The notes under the pieces are model-generated. The model was given only the letters and a program-made list of their open reading frames with translations. It searched no databases and was not told the DNA's origin. Made by a program: the position numbers and the translations under genes. From an uncultured beta proteobacterium (GTDB taxonomy: Bacteria; Pseudomonadota; Gammaproteobacteria; Burkholderiales; Burkholderiaceae_C): DNA of 43,076 bases. The stretch spans positions 1-43,076 of the forward strand of contig CAIKLM010000001.1 in assembly GCA_903828235.1 (NCBI GenBank), read 5' to 3'. Shown piece after piece: positions 7,341 through 15,167 of this stretch (the stretch's first letter is position 1; each line of letters starts with the position of its first letter).

Positions 7341-8954
7341 ATGGCCAACACCTTCAAAAAAGTGATCGACCGCATGATGTGGGTGCAGGTCGCGCCCAGT
7401 CCAAACGCGCACGCCGCCGGGACGTTCATGTGCGCTGACATGCGCTCGGACCTCTCGCGCAACCCGTTCGCCTACAACCTGGTCAGCGCTGCCATCCTCA
7501 ACCGCTACAACATCGTCACGAAGTCCTGGCAACTCGCCGTCAACCCCGGCCTGGGCGGCACCTTCGCCGCCGGTGCCGCGGCGGCCTTCGTGCCCAGCTT
7601 CGCGGCGGTGGGCACCATCGCGGCCGGCGCGACCACCACCAGCTTCACGCTCTCGACGGCGCTGCCCAGCGCGGTGGGCGTGAACATGCTGGCCAACCGG
7701 GGCGGCTCGGGCGAATACGGCTTCAAGGTCCGCCTGATCGACACGGTGGCCGGCAAGACCGAGGAGCGGTTCATCGTCGGCAACACCGGCGGCACCACGC
7801 CCACCATCACGGTCGACAACGCCTTCACGTTCACCCCCGCGAGCGGCGCGCGCTACGAGCTGCTGTCGGGCCGGGTGATGATGCTGTCGGCCGGCGCGCT
7901 GGCCGCCACCATCTGGCGCAGCTTCGAGGTGGCCACCAACACGCTGGCCAGCCTGACCAACACCAACCTGCCGGCCACCGTCGCCACCGACTCGGCCATC
8001 ATGGTGCTGGATGAGCAGTACACCCCCTTCAACCACCAGCCCGGCGAAGGCATGGTCAAGGGCACGTTCCAGTACGACAACAACATCTTCGCGCGCATGG
8101 CCCTGTCGGCCACGGCGGCCGCGGCGTCCACGCTCACCGGCCAGGCCACGCTGGGCGACGCGGTGGTGGCGGCGAACGAGTACCGAAACTTCCAGATTCG
8201 CATCGTGGCCGATGCGACCACGCCCGCGTCGGTGGGCCAGCGCCGCATCATCGCGTCGCACACGGCCGGGCCGAGCCCGGTCTACACGCTGGGCACGGCC
8301 TGGACGACCACGCCCAGCGCCGCGGCGAAGTTCCTCATCGAGCTGCCCAACCAGATCCTGCTGCGCTCGTCTGCCACCACCGCGGTGTACACCTACAACT
8401 ACAGCGACGCAGCGCAGAACAACGGCACCAACACCATCGCCGCCGGCAGCTGGAGCACCACCTACTTCGGCGCAGCCCCGGCGGTCAACGCCGCGGGGAA
8501 CCTGTGGTGCCCCAGCTTCGGCATCCAGCCCGATGCGGCGCGAAACGCGCGCCACTCGCACTGCTTCTTCTTCCGCGGCGGCGCCGTCACGCTGGACCTG
8601 CTGGACATCGCAGGCGGCACCACGGGCACGTGGTCGGGCGCGGTGGTGTACGACGGCGGCGTCAACGCCTTTGGCGCCGGCACCACCGGCTGCTACTCGC
8701 CCTTCGGCCAGGAGGGGCGCATGCACTACATCAACGTCTACACGGCAAGCGCGATCAACCAGATCTTCCGGTTCGACTGCAAGAACCGGGTATTCAGCCC
8801 GTACACGCCCACCGACTTCATCCAGACCGGCACGGCGGCCATCGGCTCGCGCATGGCGGCTTACGCGGCCATCGACGGCACCGATCGCTACGACGTGGTG
8901 CTGCTGCAGAGCCACCTCTCCACCATCAGCCAAGAGCTGATCCCGCTCGTCTGA
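7341..8954 (+). CDS. Large beta-rich virion protein, 537 aa (unrecognised fold)
   Basis: A 537-residue protein without signal peptide, membrane segment or catalytic motif that I can name. It has short strands throughout (for example WSTTYFGAAPAVNAAGNLW, SGAVVYDGGVNAFGAG, HYINVYTASAINQIFRFDCK, DRYDVVLLQSH) with the rhythm of repeated four-stranded sheets, which suggests a propeller-like or fibre-head domain. A GAGGA Shine-Dalgarno precedes the ATG by about seven bases. Proteins of this appearance occur as hypothetical structural proteins in phages of related hosts. Its place in the fibre block argues for a virion surface component. A capsid fibre and a tail-side fibre remain equally possible. 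Confidence 0.55.
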   Translation: MANTFKKVIDRMMWVQVAPSPNAHAAGTFMCADMRSDLSRNPFAYNLVSAAILNRYNIVTKSWQLAVNPGLGGTFAAGAAAAFVPSFAAVGTIAAGATTTSFTLSTALPSAVGVNMLANRGGSGEYGFKVRLIDTVAGKTEERFIVGNTGGTTPTITVDNAFTFTPASGARYELLSGRVMMLSAGALAATIWRSFEVATNTLASLTNTNLPATVATDSAIMVLDEQYTPFNHQPGEGMVKGTFQYDNNIFARMALSATAAAASTLTGQATLGDAVVAANEYRNFQIRIVADATTPASVGQRRIIASHTAGPSPVYTLGTAWTTTPSAAAKFLIELPNQILLRSSATTAVYTYNYSDAAQNNGTNTIAAGSWSTTYFGAAPAVNAAGNLWCPSFGIQPDAARNARHSHCFFFRGGAVTLDLLDIAGGTTGTWSGAVVYDGGVNAFGAGTTGCYSPFGQEGRMHYINVYTASAINQIFRFDCKNRVFSPYTPTDFIQTGTAAIGSRMAAYAAIDGTDRYDVVLLQSHLSTISQELIPLV

Positions 8955-8962
8955 GGCCTTCC

Positions 8963-9124
8963 ATGACCATTTCCGAGCTGATCATCATCGTGCGCAACCG
9001 GCTCTCGACGCTGGGGCAGCAGCGCGGCCACGCGGTGGCCATCGGCGACGTGGAGCGCGTCGCGGCGCTTGACGCGGACATCGCCGAGACCACGACCACC
9101 CTGGCCCAGCTCGAAAGCCTGTAA
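8963..9124 (+). CDS. Small helical phage protein, 53 aa
   Basis: A 53-codon frame starting eight bases after the previous stop. It encodes two predicted helices: MTISELIIIVRNRLSTLGQQRG and a C-terminal segment ending ETTTTLAQLESL. The pattern (short hydrophobic helix, then acidic heptads) is that of small coiled-coil proteins often encoded next to fibre genes. It is collinear with and tightly packed between two structural genes, which is the main support for its being real. It may help trimerise or chaperone the neighbouring fibre. No enzymatic role is suggested. Confidence 0.55.
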   Translation: MTISELIIIVRNRLSTLGQQRGHAVAIGDVERVAALDADIAETTTTLAQLESL

Positions 9125-9133
9125 GGCCCGCCG

Positions 9134-10204
9134 GTGCTGCTGCTCCTCCTCGCCGGTTCGACGCCGCCGCCGCCCACCGGCGAGGCGCTCGAGCTCAACG
9201 ACGTGTTCCTCGGTGCCGGGCTTGCGCTCGGCCCGGTGTACAACGTCGGCGGCGCCCCGGCCATCGGCACCGTCACGCCGGGCGAGACCAGCGTCACCTT
9301 CACCTACACCGGCGCGGCCACCCACCGCCGGGTCTACCTGTTCGGCAGCAGCCCCGGCGCCTGGGTGTCGATGGGCGCCAGCCCGGTCACCGTCACCGGG
9401 CTGACGGCCAACACCGAGTACCAGCTCGAGATCAGCGCCGACGGCAGCACCGTCGCCGACAGCGAGGCCTTCGGCACCACCAACCCGGCCGGCGGCGGCG
9501 GTGGCTTCCCGCAGTACGGCACGCCGGCCATCGCGGCCGGCCTGGCCACCGTCACCGCGCGCCAGGGCCGGGCCACCGCCCGCGCGGCAGCGGCAGCGGC
9601 AGCCGGCGCGGCCACGGTCAACACGCTGGTGGGCAAAGCCAGCGGCCCGGCCACCATCGCGCCCGCTGCCGGGGTGTCCACCACCGGCACGCTGGCCGGC
9701 AGGGCTACCCGCCGCGCCAGCATCGCGCCCGCAGCGGGCGTGGCCACGGCCAGCGTGCTGGTGGGCAAGGCCACCCGGCGGGCCAGCGTCGCGCCCGCGT
9801 CAGGCGTGGCCACGGGCAACACTCTGGCCGGCCGCGCCACGCGCCGGGCCACGCTGGCGCCCGCGGTGGGCACGTCCACCACCAGCACGCTGTTCTCCGC
9901 AGCTGGCCGCGCCAGCATCACCCCGGCGGCTGGGGTGGCCACGGCGGTGGCCCTGGCCGGCAAGGCCATCCGCCGCGCCAGCCTGGCGGCGGCGGCCGGC
10001 TTTGCGGTCACCGGCACCCTGGTGCCCAAGAGCGGCCGCGCCAGCATCGTGCCGGCGCTGGGCCGCTCCACCACCAGCACGCTCATCCCGGTGGGCGCCA
10101 TCCCTGCGCTGCCCTGGCTGATCTTCAGCACCGAGCTGCGCCCCGATGCGGTGCTGCAGACCGAGCTGCCGCCGCCCACGGTCATCGAGACGGTGCTGGC
10201 GTGA
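9134..10204 (+). CDS. Repeat-containing fibre protein with FN3-like N-terminus
   Basis: The protein has 356 residues from a GTG start nine bases after the preceding stop; no in-frame ATG gives a better product. Residues 10-118 resemble a fibronectin type III-like domain (strands VTPGETSVTFTYTGAATH, VTVTGLTANTEYQLEI). A glycine-rich hinge follows, then about seven tandem 21-22-residue repeats (residues about 173-319) with a consensus close to ASIAPAAGVAT..TLAGRATRR, and a short C-terminal tail. The repeats suggest a regular fibre or solenoid. This is the last gene before a strong terminator and closes the fibre block. Confidence 0.6.
   Translation: MLLLLLAGSTPPPPTGEALELNDVFLGAGLALGPVYNVGGAPAIGTVTPGETSVTFTYTGAATHRRVYLFGSSPGAWVSMGASPVTVTGLTANTEYQLEISADGSTVADSEAFGTTNPAGGGGGFPQYGTPAIAAGLATVTARQGRATARAAAAAAAGAATVNTLVGKASGPATIAPAAGVSTTGTLAGRATRRASIAPAAGVATASVLVGKATRRASVAPASGVATGNTLAGRATRRATLAPAVGTSTTSTLFSAAGRASITPAAGVATAVALAGKAIRRASLAAAAGFAVTGTLVPKSGRASIVPALGRSTTSTLIPVGAIPALPWLIFSTELRPDAVLQTELPPPTVIETVLA
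9650..10090 (+). repeat. Tandem 63-66 bp coding repeats (about seven units)
   Basis: Seven diverged tandem units of 21-22 codons, each beginning with Ala-Ser/Thr-hydrophobic-Ala-Pro and most ending in a basic Thr/Gly-Arg tail, encode the repeat region of the fibre protein. Units differ mostly by conservative changes, so they are old protein repeats rather than a recent DNA duplication. Confidence 0.8.
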
Positions 10205-10227
10205 CGCAGCACCCCTTCATCAACCCA

Positions 10228-10256
10228 GAAGCCCGCCTCGCGCGGGCTTCGTCTTT
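10228..10256 (+). terminator. Rho-independent terminator after the fibre block
   Basis: A perfect 9-bp stem (GAAGCCCGC at 10228-10236 and GCGGGCTTC at 10242-10250) with a 5-nt loop is followed by GTCTTT. It separates the fibre block from the protease/capsid genes; the next start codon is only about 12 bp further on, with no promoter visible between. Confidence 0.8.
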
Positions 10257-10267
10257 CTGAGCCTGCC

Positions 10268-11695
10268 ATGACCCTCTCCGACATCGTCACCGGGCCCTGG
10301 GCGATCCTGCCCGAGACGCTCCTCGAGCTGCAGGGCATCTACGCCACCCACCTGCGGGGCGACAAGATCGACGTGCGCGCCGTCGAGGCCCGCCTGGGCC
10401 GCCCGCTGGCGTCCGAGCAGCAGCGGTACGAGCTGCTCGACGGCGGCGTGGCCGTGCTGCGGGCCAGCGGCGTGATGGCGCCCAAGGCCAACCTGTTCAT
10501 GCAGGTCAGCGGCGGCGTCAGCACGCAGATGCTCACCGCGCAGTTCGACAGCATGGCCGCCGATCCGCGCGTCAAGGCCGTGGTGTTCGCGCCCGACAGC
10601 CCGGGCGGCAACGTGCTGGGCATCCCGGCCGCGGGCAAGGCCCTGCGCGCCCTGGCCGATGCCAAGCCCACCGTCACCGTGGTCGAGGGCGTCATGGCCA
10701 GCGCCATGTACTGGGTGGGCAGCGCGGCCAACGCCGTGTACATCGACGGCGAGACCGACATGGTCGGCTCCATCGGAGTGGTGCAGCGCCTGAGCTGGGA
10801 GCCCGCCGCCGCCAACAGCATGGACCTGGTGCGCGGCCGCTACAAGCGCACCAGCGTCAACGGGCAGCCGCCCACGGCCGAGGTCATCGCCCAGGCCGAG
10901 GCGCAGCTCGACTACCTCTATTCGCTGTTCGTGGACACGGTGGCCGATCACCGCAGCACGACCAGCGATCTCGTGCTCGAGCACATGGCGGACGGCCGTG
11001 TGTTCATCGGCCAGCAAGCCATCGACGCAGGCCTCGTGGACGGTGTCTCCACGGTGTCGGCGATGGTGGAGCAGCTGGCCACCAACCCGGGCCGGTACGC
11101 CAAGCGCCGCAAGGCCGTCTTCGGCGCGGCCGATCCGGGCTCCCCTCAGTCCACTGGCGCCGGTGCTGCGCTCACGGACGACTCAACCCCCACCGCAGAA
11201 GGAGACGTCATGCCCCAGGCTGACACCCCCCAGATGACGCGTGAGTCGCTGGAGCGCGACCACGCGGCCCTGTTCGCCACGCTCCGCACCGAGTTCACCG
11301 CCGCCGGAGCCCAGGAAGGCGCCACGGCCGAGCTCGCCCGCGTCAAGGCCGTGCTGGCCGAAGGCGAGGGCATGAAGGGCCACCAGGCCCTGGTCATGCA
11401 GCTCGCGCTCGACGGCAAGACCACCGGCCCCGAGGCCGCGCAGGCCATCCTGGCCGCCGAGCGCCAGTCGCTCGCGGCCGCGGCCCGCGCGCACCACGCC
11501 GACGCCCCGGCCGCCGCGCCGTCGGCCCCGGCCGCCGACGCGCAGCCCAAGCCCGAGCCCGCCGCGTTCGACGCGGCCAAGGCCGCCAGCGTCGCCGACA
11601 AGGCCCGCCAGCTCGTCGCCGATGCGCGGGCCCAAGGCCGCACCCTCACCACGTCCCAGGCCGTCGCCCAGGTGATGGCCGCCGACCACACCTGA
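10268..11695 (+). CDS. S49-family capsid maturation protease (lambda gpC-like)
   Basis: A 475-residue protein. The N-terminal half is an S49 (SppA/gpC-type) serine protease with DSPGG at residues 110-114, the likely nucleophile Ser145 in GVMASAMYW, and a candidate general-base Lys193 in GRYKRTSVNG, giving the Ser-Lys dyad of this family. The C-terminal third is Ala/Pro/Glu-rich and helical, the scaffold portion. As in lambda C-Nu3, the protease acts inside the procapsid, processing portal or scaffold before DNA packaging. It is followed directly by decoration and capsid genes, as expected. It starts just after a terminator without its own visible promoter. Confidence 0.9.
   Translation: MTLSDIVTGPWAILPETLLELQGIYATHLRGDKIDVRAVEARLGRPLASEQQRYELLDGGVAVLRASGVMAPKANLFMQVSGGVSTQMLTAQFDSMAADPRVKAVVFAPDSPGGNVLGIPAAGKALRALADAKPTVTVVEGVMASAMYWVGSAANAVYIDGETDMVGSIGVVQRLSWEPAAANSMDLVRGRYKRTSVNGQPPTAEVIAQAEAQLDYLYSLFVDTVADHRSTTSDLVLEHMADGRVFIGQQAIDAGLVDGVSTVSAMVEQLATNPGRYAKRRKAVFGAADPGSPQSTGAGAALTDDSTPTAEGDVMPQADTPQMTRESLERDHAALFATLRTEFTAAGAQEGATAELARVKAVLAEGEGMKGHQALVMQLALDGKTTGPEAAQAILAAERQSLAAAARAHHADAPAAAPSAPAADAQPKPEPAAFDAAKAASVADKARQLVADARAQGRTLTTSQAVAQVMAADHT
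11210..11695 (+). CDS. Nested scaffolding protein (lambda Nu3-like internal start)
   Basis: An in-frame ATG at 11210 inside the protease gene is preceded by a strong Shine-Dalgarno (AAGGAGACGTC before the ATG), which would have no purpose unless used. It yields a 161-residue protein identical to the protease C-terminus: helical, acidic/Ala-rich (LERDHAALFATLRTEF, LARVKAVLAEGEG) with a Pro/Ala linker and a basic C-terminal helix, the composition expected of a capsid scaffold. In lambda, Nu3 is made in exactly this way from within C. Proteolytic removal by the S49 protease would follow. Internal initiation is inferred from the ribosome-binding site and the family precedent. Confidence 0.75.
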   Translation: MPQADTPQMTRESLERDHAALFATLRTEFTAAGAQEGATAELARVKAVLAEGEGMKGHQALVMQLALDGKTTGPEAAQAILAAERQSLAAAARAHHADAPAAAPSAPAADAQPKPEPAAFDAAKAASVADKARQLVADARAQGRTLTTSQAVAQVMAADHT

Positions 11696-11711
11696 TCAAG
11701 GAGCCCATCCC

Positions 11712-12095
11712 ATGACCATGCGCAACCAGGGTCTCGTCAAGACCTTCAACAGCGGCGCCGCCATCGCGCGCAGCCGCATCGTGCAGTTCGGTGCCGACGA
11801 GCGCACCGTGATCCAGTCCGCCGCCGCCACCAACTCGCACATCGGCGTGGCCGATGACGTCGCCCCCCCGGGCGCCGGCGAGCCGGTGGACGTGGTGATG
11901 TCGGGCGTGGCCACCGTCGAGTACGGCGGCAGCGTCACGGTCGGCGCGCTGCTGACGGCCAACGCCACGGGCCAGGCCGTCGCTGCCACCGCTGCGGCGG
12001 GCTCGAACGTCCGCGTCATCGGCATCGCCATGGTCGGCGGCGTCTCCGGCGACCTGGGCGCGGTGCTGCTGAGCCCCGGCAGCTTCCAGGGCTGA
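11712..12095 (+). CDS. Capsid decoration (cement) protein
   Basis: A 127-residue protein with the plan of head decoration/capsid cement proteins (lambda D or DUF2190 type): a flexible N-terminus, then strands with IGVADDVAPPGAGEPVDVVMSG, VEYGGSVTVGALLTANATGQAV and VRVIGIAMVGGVSGDLGAVLL. Such trimers bind the expanded capsid surface and stabilise it against internal DNA pressure. An AAGGAG Shine-Dalgarno precedes the start. It lies between the protease/scaffold and the major capsid gene, the lambda C-Nu3-D-E order. The conserved glycine-rich C-terminus fits DUF2190 better than classical gpD. Confidence 0.8.
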   Translation: MTMRNQGLVKTFNSGAAIARSRIVQFGADERTVIQSAAATNSHIGVADDVAPPGAGEPVDVVMSGVATVEYGGSVTVGALLTANATGQAVAATAAAGSNVRVIGIAMVGGVSGDLGAVLLSPGSFQG

Positions 12096-12123
12096 TTCAC
12101 CCAACACCTGAGGACTCATCACC

Positions 12124-13083
12124 ATGAGCATGAACTTCCCATTCCCGGTACAGCAGCAGCTGACCGCCATCGCCCTGGCCTACCGCAACGAGCGGTACGT
12201 GGCCGACGAAGTGCTGCCGCGCACCCCGGTGCCGGCGCGCGAGTTCAAGTGGCAGCAGTTCAACCGCGACGAGCTGTTCACCGTGCCCGAGACGCAGGTC
12301 GGCCGCAAGGGCGAGCCCAACGAGGTGCAGTTCAGCGGCACCGAGCAGGCCTCGTTCGTCAACGACTTCGGCCTGGACGACGTCGTGCCCAACGAGGACA
12401 TCGCCACCGCCCCCCCGGGCTACGACCCGCTGGGTCGCGCCACCGAAGGCATCGCCGAGCTGGTGGCCCTGGACCGCGAGCGTCGCGTGGCCAACCTGGT
12501 CACCGCGCTGGCCACCTACCCGGTGGCCAACCGCGCCACGCTGTCGGGCACCAGCCAGTGGTCGGACTTCACCAACAGCGACCCCTACACCGCCATCATG
12601 ACGGCCTTCGACGGCATGCTGATGCGGCCGAACGTGCTGGTGATGGGCCGCCGCGTGTACAGCCGGCTGCGCGTGCACCCGCGCATCACCGCCGCGCTGG
12701 CGCCGTCGGCCAACGGCAACTCGGGCACCAGCAACGCCGCCGGCCGCCCGGCCACCACGATGGCGCTGGCCGAGCTGCTCGAGGTGGACCGCATCATCGT
12801 CGGCGAGAGCTGGGTCAACACCGCCAAGCCGGGCCAGACGGCCAGCATCCAGCGCGTGTGGGGCAACCACGTGGCGGCGCTGCACATCAACCCGGCGGCC
12901 AGCATCCGCGGCAACGCCATCACCTTCGGCTTCACGGCCGAGTGGGGCAGCCGCGTGGCGGGCAGCATGCCGGAGCCCAAGAACGGCCTGCGCGGCGCCC
13001 AGCGCGTGCGCGCCGGCGAGTCGGTGCGCGAGCTGGTGGTGGCCAGCGACGTGGGCTTCCTGTGGCGCGACGCGGTGGCCTGA
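12124..13083 (+). CDS. Major capsid protein (lambda gpE-like)
   Basis: A 319-residue protein recognisable as a phage major capsid protein of the lambda gpE / HK97-fold group. The N-terminal segment is FPFPVQQQLTAIALAYRNER, followed by VADEVLPRTPVPAREFKW, a DDYGLDD-like motif (FGLDDVVPNEDIATAPPGYDP), ERRVANLVTALATYPVANR and MRPNVLVMGRRVYSRLR. Several hundred copies build the icosahedral head. Length is close to lambda E (341). Position after the decoration gene and before head-completion genes agrees with lambda order. No prohead signal is cleaved visibly from the sequence. Confidence 0.92.
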   Translation: MSMNFPFPVQQQLTAIALAYRNERYVADEVLPRTPVPAREFKWQQFNRDELFTVPETQVGRKGEPNEVQFSGTEQASFVNDFGLDDVVPNEDIATAPPGYDPLGRATEGIAELVALDRERRVANLVTALATYPVANRATLSGTSQWSDFTNSDPYTAIMTAFDGMLMRPNVLVMGRRVYSRLRVHPRITAALAPSANGNSGTSNAAGRPATTMALAELLEVDRIIVGESWVNTAKPGQTASIQRVWGNHVAALHINPAASIRGNAITFGFTAEWGSRVAGSMPEPKNGLRGAQRVRAGESVRELVVASDVGFLWRDAVA

Positions 13084-13085
13084 TC

Positions 13086-13289
13086 ATGGGCAAGTACACC
13101 GTCACCCACCTGGGCCCCGTCAACCACGACGGGCGCGACTACGCCGAGGGCGAGACCATCGAGCTGGACGACAAGGCCGCCGCGGCGGCCGTGGCGTCTG
13201 GCGCGCTGGTCGACGCCGCCAAGGCCAAGGCCGAAGCCAAGGCGAAGGCCAAGGCCGAAGCCGACGCCGGCGGCCAGCCCCAGGCCTGA
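13086..13289 (+). CDS. Small head protein, DUF7210/FI-like position
   Basis: A 67-residue protein starting three bases after the capsid stop. The first 40 residues form a compact beta domain (YTVTHLGPVNHDGRDYAEGETIELDD) of the type found in small phage proteins between capsid and head-completion genes. The rest is an Ala/Lys-rich low-complexity helix (KAKAEAKAKAKAEAD). In lambda this slot holds FI, a packaging accessory protein with a similarly charged and Ala-rich composition, but similarity here is positional only. The repeated GCCAAG codons explain the DNA low complexity. Confidence 0.65.
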   Translation: MGKYTVTHLGPVNHDGRDYAEGETIELDDKAAAAAVASGALVDAAKAKAEAKAKAKAEADAGGQPQA

Positions 13290-13297
13290 GCACGCCC

Positions 13298-13636
13298 ATG
13301 CTCGACCTCCAAGCCGACATGGCCGTCTTCTTCGACGAAGAGGGCTTCGCCGTGTCGTGCGTGCGCGAGAGGCCGGGCCAGGATCAAGCCAGCTTCAGCG
13401 CCATCGTCAGCACCGCTGACGAGGCGCAGTTCGAGGGCGAGATCCAGGCCCCCAGCCACCGGCTGCTGTACGCCACGGCAGCGGCCGACGTGCGGCGCGG
13501 CGACACGCTCACGACCACCGCCACCAACACAGCCGGCGCAAGCCAGGCCCCGCAGCAGTGGCGCGTGACGCGCGACCCGCAACGCACGCTCGACGGGCTG
13601 CAGTCGGTGGCCTACCTCAAGCGACTGGCCGACTAG
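13298..13636 (+). CDS. Head-tail joining protein, lambda gpFII-like
   Basis: A 112-residue protein whose pattern fits the gpFII family: an N-terminal acidic segment (MLDLQADMAVFFDEEGFAV), a strand with FSAIVSTADE, then LLYATAAADVRRGDTLT and a C-terminal WRVTRDPQRTLDGLQSVAYLKRL, matching the usual end D..G...L.L. The protein caps the filled head and provides the tail-binding surface. Its place after the capsid genes and before the tail-terminator candidate is that of FII. Sequence conservation of the family is low, so the call rests on length, terminal motifs and order. Confidence 0.75.
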   Translation: MLDLQADMAVFFDEEGFAVSCVRERPGQDQASFSAIVSTADEAQFEGEIQAPSHRLLYATAAADVRRGDTLTTTATNTAGASQAPQQWRVTRDPQRTLDGLQSVAYLKRLAD

Positions 13637-13638
13637 CC

Positions 13639-14103
13639 ATGCAGCACAGCACCGCCTTCCTCATCGTCGAGGCCATCGGCCTGCAGCTGGCCGCCATGGC
13701 CAGGCAGCAGGGCGTTCTGCACCTGGACAACCCTGCGCTGCCGCTGAACCTGCGCTACGTGGACGAGAAGCGCGACCGCGCCATCTTCCACCTGCAGGCC
13801 GGCGACAGGCTGCTGGGCAAGCCAGGGCAGCGCGACCAGCGCAGCGTCCGCATTCTGGTGGGCGCTGCGGCGCTGACCGAGAAGTCGCGGCGCGACGCCG
13901 ACGCGCTGCACTTCCTGGCCCGGATGGCCATGCGCGGCGACGCCTGGCGCGCCGTCGTGCGCGCCCAGGTGGGGCAGGAGCTGGCCGCAGGGCCGGCCAG
14001 AGAGGTCGACATCGAGGGCCAGCTCACGGCCGTCACCACCGAGGGCGCGGGCTTCATCAGCGCCTTCGAGATCGAGTACCAGCAACCCTATCCGGTGGCC
14101 TGA
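13639..14103 (+). CDS. Putative tail-completion / terminator protein (gpU position)
   Basis: A 154-residue protein that begins two bases after the previous stop. It shows alternating helices and strands, including LHLDNPALPLNLRYVDEKRDR, RSVRILVGAAALTEKSRRDADALHFLARM and a C-terminal FISAFEIEYQQPYPVA. The strand-rich centre with an acidic C-terminal strand is what tail terminator proteins (gpU class) and their neighbours look like, and it directly precedes the tail tube gene, which is the gpU position in lambda. I do not recognise a diagnostic motif, so a generic minor tail assembly protein is the cautious label. Confidence 0.6.
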   Translation: MQHSTAFLIVEAIGLQLAAMARQQGVLHLDNPALPLNLRYVDEKRDRAIFHLQAGDRLLGKPGQRDQRSVRILVGAAALTEKSRRDADALHFLARMAMRGDAWRAVVRAQVGQELAAGPAREVDIEGQLTAVTTEGAGFISAFEIEYQQPYPVA

Positions 14104-14130
14104 ACGGGGCCACCACAAGGAGATCTTTCC

Positions 14131-15108
14131 ATGCCAGGATTCATCGGTTCCGGGAACGTGCACATCAACCAGCGGGACCCCTCCACGGGGCTGTACCGCG
14201 GTTGGGTCGGTCCCCTCTACGCCAGCGCGTTCGAGCCGCGAGCCAACGCCGAGCGGCTGACGCTGCCCAGCAAGGGCCGCAGCGACTTCCGCCAGATCAT
14301 CGGCGCCGTCACCATCGGTGGCGAGCCGACGTTCCGCATGACGCTGTCCGATGCCAACAAGGACGCCATCCGCATGCTCTTCCTGGGCACCGAGTCGGCG
14401 TTCGCGCAGGCCTCGGGCTCGGTCACGGGCGAGCAGGTGCGCGGCTTCACGGGGCAGAACATCCGCGTCGCCAACCGCAACATCAGCACCCCCACGCTGT
14501 CGGGCGCGGGTGCGGTGGTCACCGGCTCGATCGCCACCACCACGCTCACGGTCACGGCGGTCACGTCGGGGCAGCTGTACGTGGGGCAGACGATCACCGG
14601 CGGCACCATCACCGCCGGCACCACCATCACGGCCCTGGGCACGGGCACGGGCGGCACGGGCACCTACACGGTGAGCGCGTCGCAGACGGTGGCCAGCACC
14701 ACGGTGACGGCCACCGGCCCCACCTACGTGCTGGGCACCGACTTCACGCTGCTCAACGCGCGCGTCGGCTTCCTCAGCATCGTGACTCCCAGCACGCTGG
14801 CCACGCATGTGGCCAACGCCGGCGCCGCTGGCCTGCCCCTGGTGGCTGGCTACACGCGGGCGGCCACCAGCGGCTGGAACATCGCCGCGGCCACGCAGCC
14901 CAGCCTGCGCGCCTGGATCTACTTCGACGGCCGCAACCAGGAAAGCGGTGCGGACATCGAGTGCGAGATCTACGAGGTGGTGCTCACGCCCGACGCCGGC
15001 TTCGACTTCCTGGCCGACGACTGGAACGAAGTGCCGCTCACCGGCGCCATGGTCACGCCGGTGGGCCGCACCATGCCGTTCGAGGTGCGCGGGCTGACCA
15101 CGTCCTGA
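14131..15108 (+). CDS. Major tail tube protein with inserted beta domain
   Basis: The protein has 325 residues. The N-terminal 125 and C-terminal 130 residues resemble tail tube (gpV-like) proteins: [40 protein letters not shown], and a C-terminal [22 protein letters not shown]. Between them (about residues 127-196) lies a Thr/Gly-rich insert containing [18 protein letters not shown] and [18 protein letters not shown], a beta module that recurs in many unrelated phage virion proteins. Hexamers stack to form the tail tube; the insert would project from its outside. An AAGGAGAT Shine-Dalgarno is close to ideal, as expected for an abundant protein. Confidence 0.8.
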   Translation: MPGFIGSGNVHINQRDPSTGLYRGWVGPLYASAFEPRANAERLTLPSKGRSDFRQIIGAVTIGGEPTFRMTLSDANKDAIRMLFLGTESAFAQASGSVTGEQVRGFTGQNIRVANRNISTPTLSGAGAVVTGSIATTTLTVTAVTSGQLYVGQTITGGTITAGTTITALGTGTGGTGTYTVSASQTVASTTVTATGPTYVLGTDFTLLNARVGFLSIVTPSTLATHVANAGAAGLPLVAGYTRAATSGWNIAAATQPSLRAWIYFDGRNQESGADIECEIYEVVLTPDAGFDFLADDWNEVPLTGAMVTPVGRTMPFEVRGLTTS

Positions 15109-15122
15109 TCGACCTGATCGCC

Positions 15123-15167
15123 AGGTGCTGAGCACCTGAGCCCGGCGCGCCGCACCGCGGCGCGCCG
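15123..15167 (+). promoter_or_regulatory. Two strong hairpins between tail tube and tape measure
   Basis: AGGTGC (15123-15128) pairs with GCACCT (15132-15137). Directly after it CGGCGCGCCGC (15143-15153) pairs perfectly with GCGGCGCGCCG (15157-15167) around a 3-nt loop. No run of T follows, so it is not a standard terminator. It may stabilise the tail tube mRNA or reduce expression of the tape measure, whose GTG start lacks a clear Shine-Dalgarno. Confidence 0.6.

Noticed and set aside
6087..8933. A 948-codon minus-strand frame across the fibre block
   Set aside because: Same shadow effect; the plus-strand genes have Shine-Dalgarno signals, overlapping start-stop coupling and structured products.
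9650..10090. CRISPR array or recent tandem duplication
   Set aside because: Repeats are in frame, diverged at third positions, contiguous without spacers, and encode a protein repeat.
3206..10204. A diversity-generating retroelement acting on the fibre genes
   Set aside because: No reverse transcriptase gene and no template/variable repeat pair were found in the window.
13210..13270. Microsatellite or regulatory repeat of GCCAAG units
   Set aside because: It encodes the Ala/Lys-rich tail of a small head protein; coding low complexity explains it.
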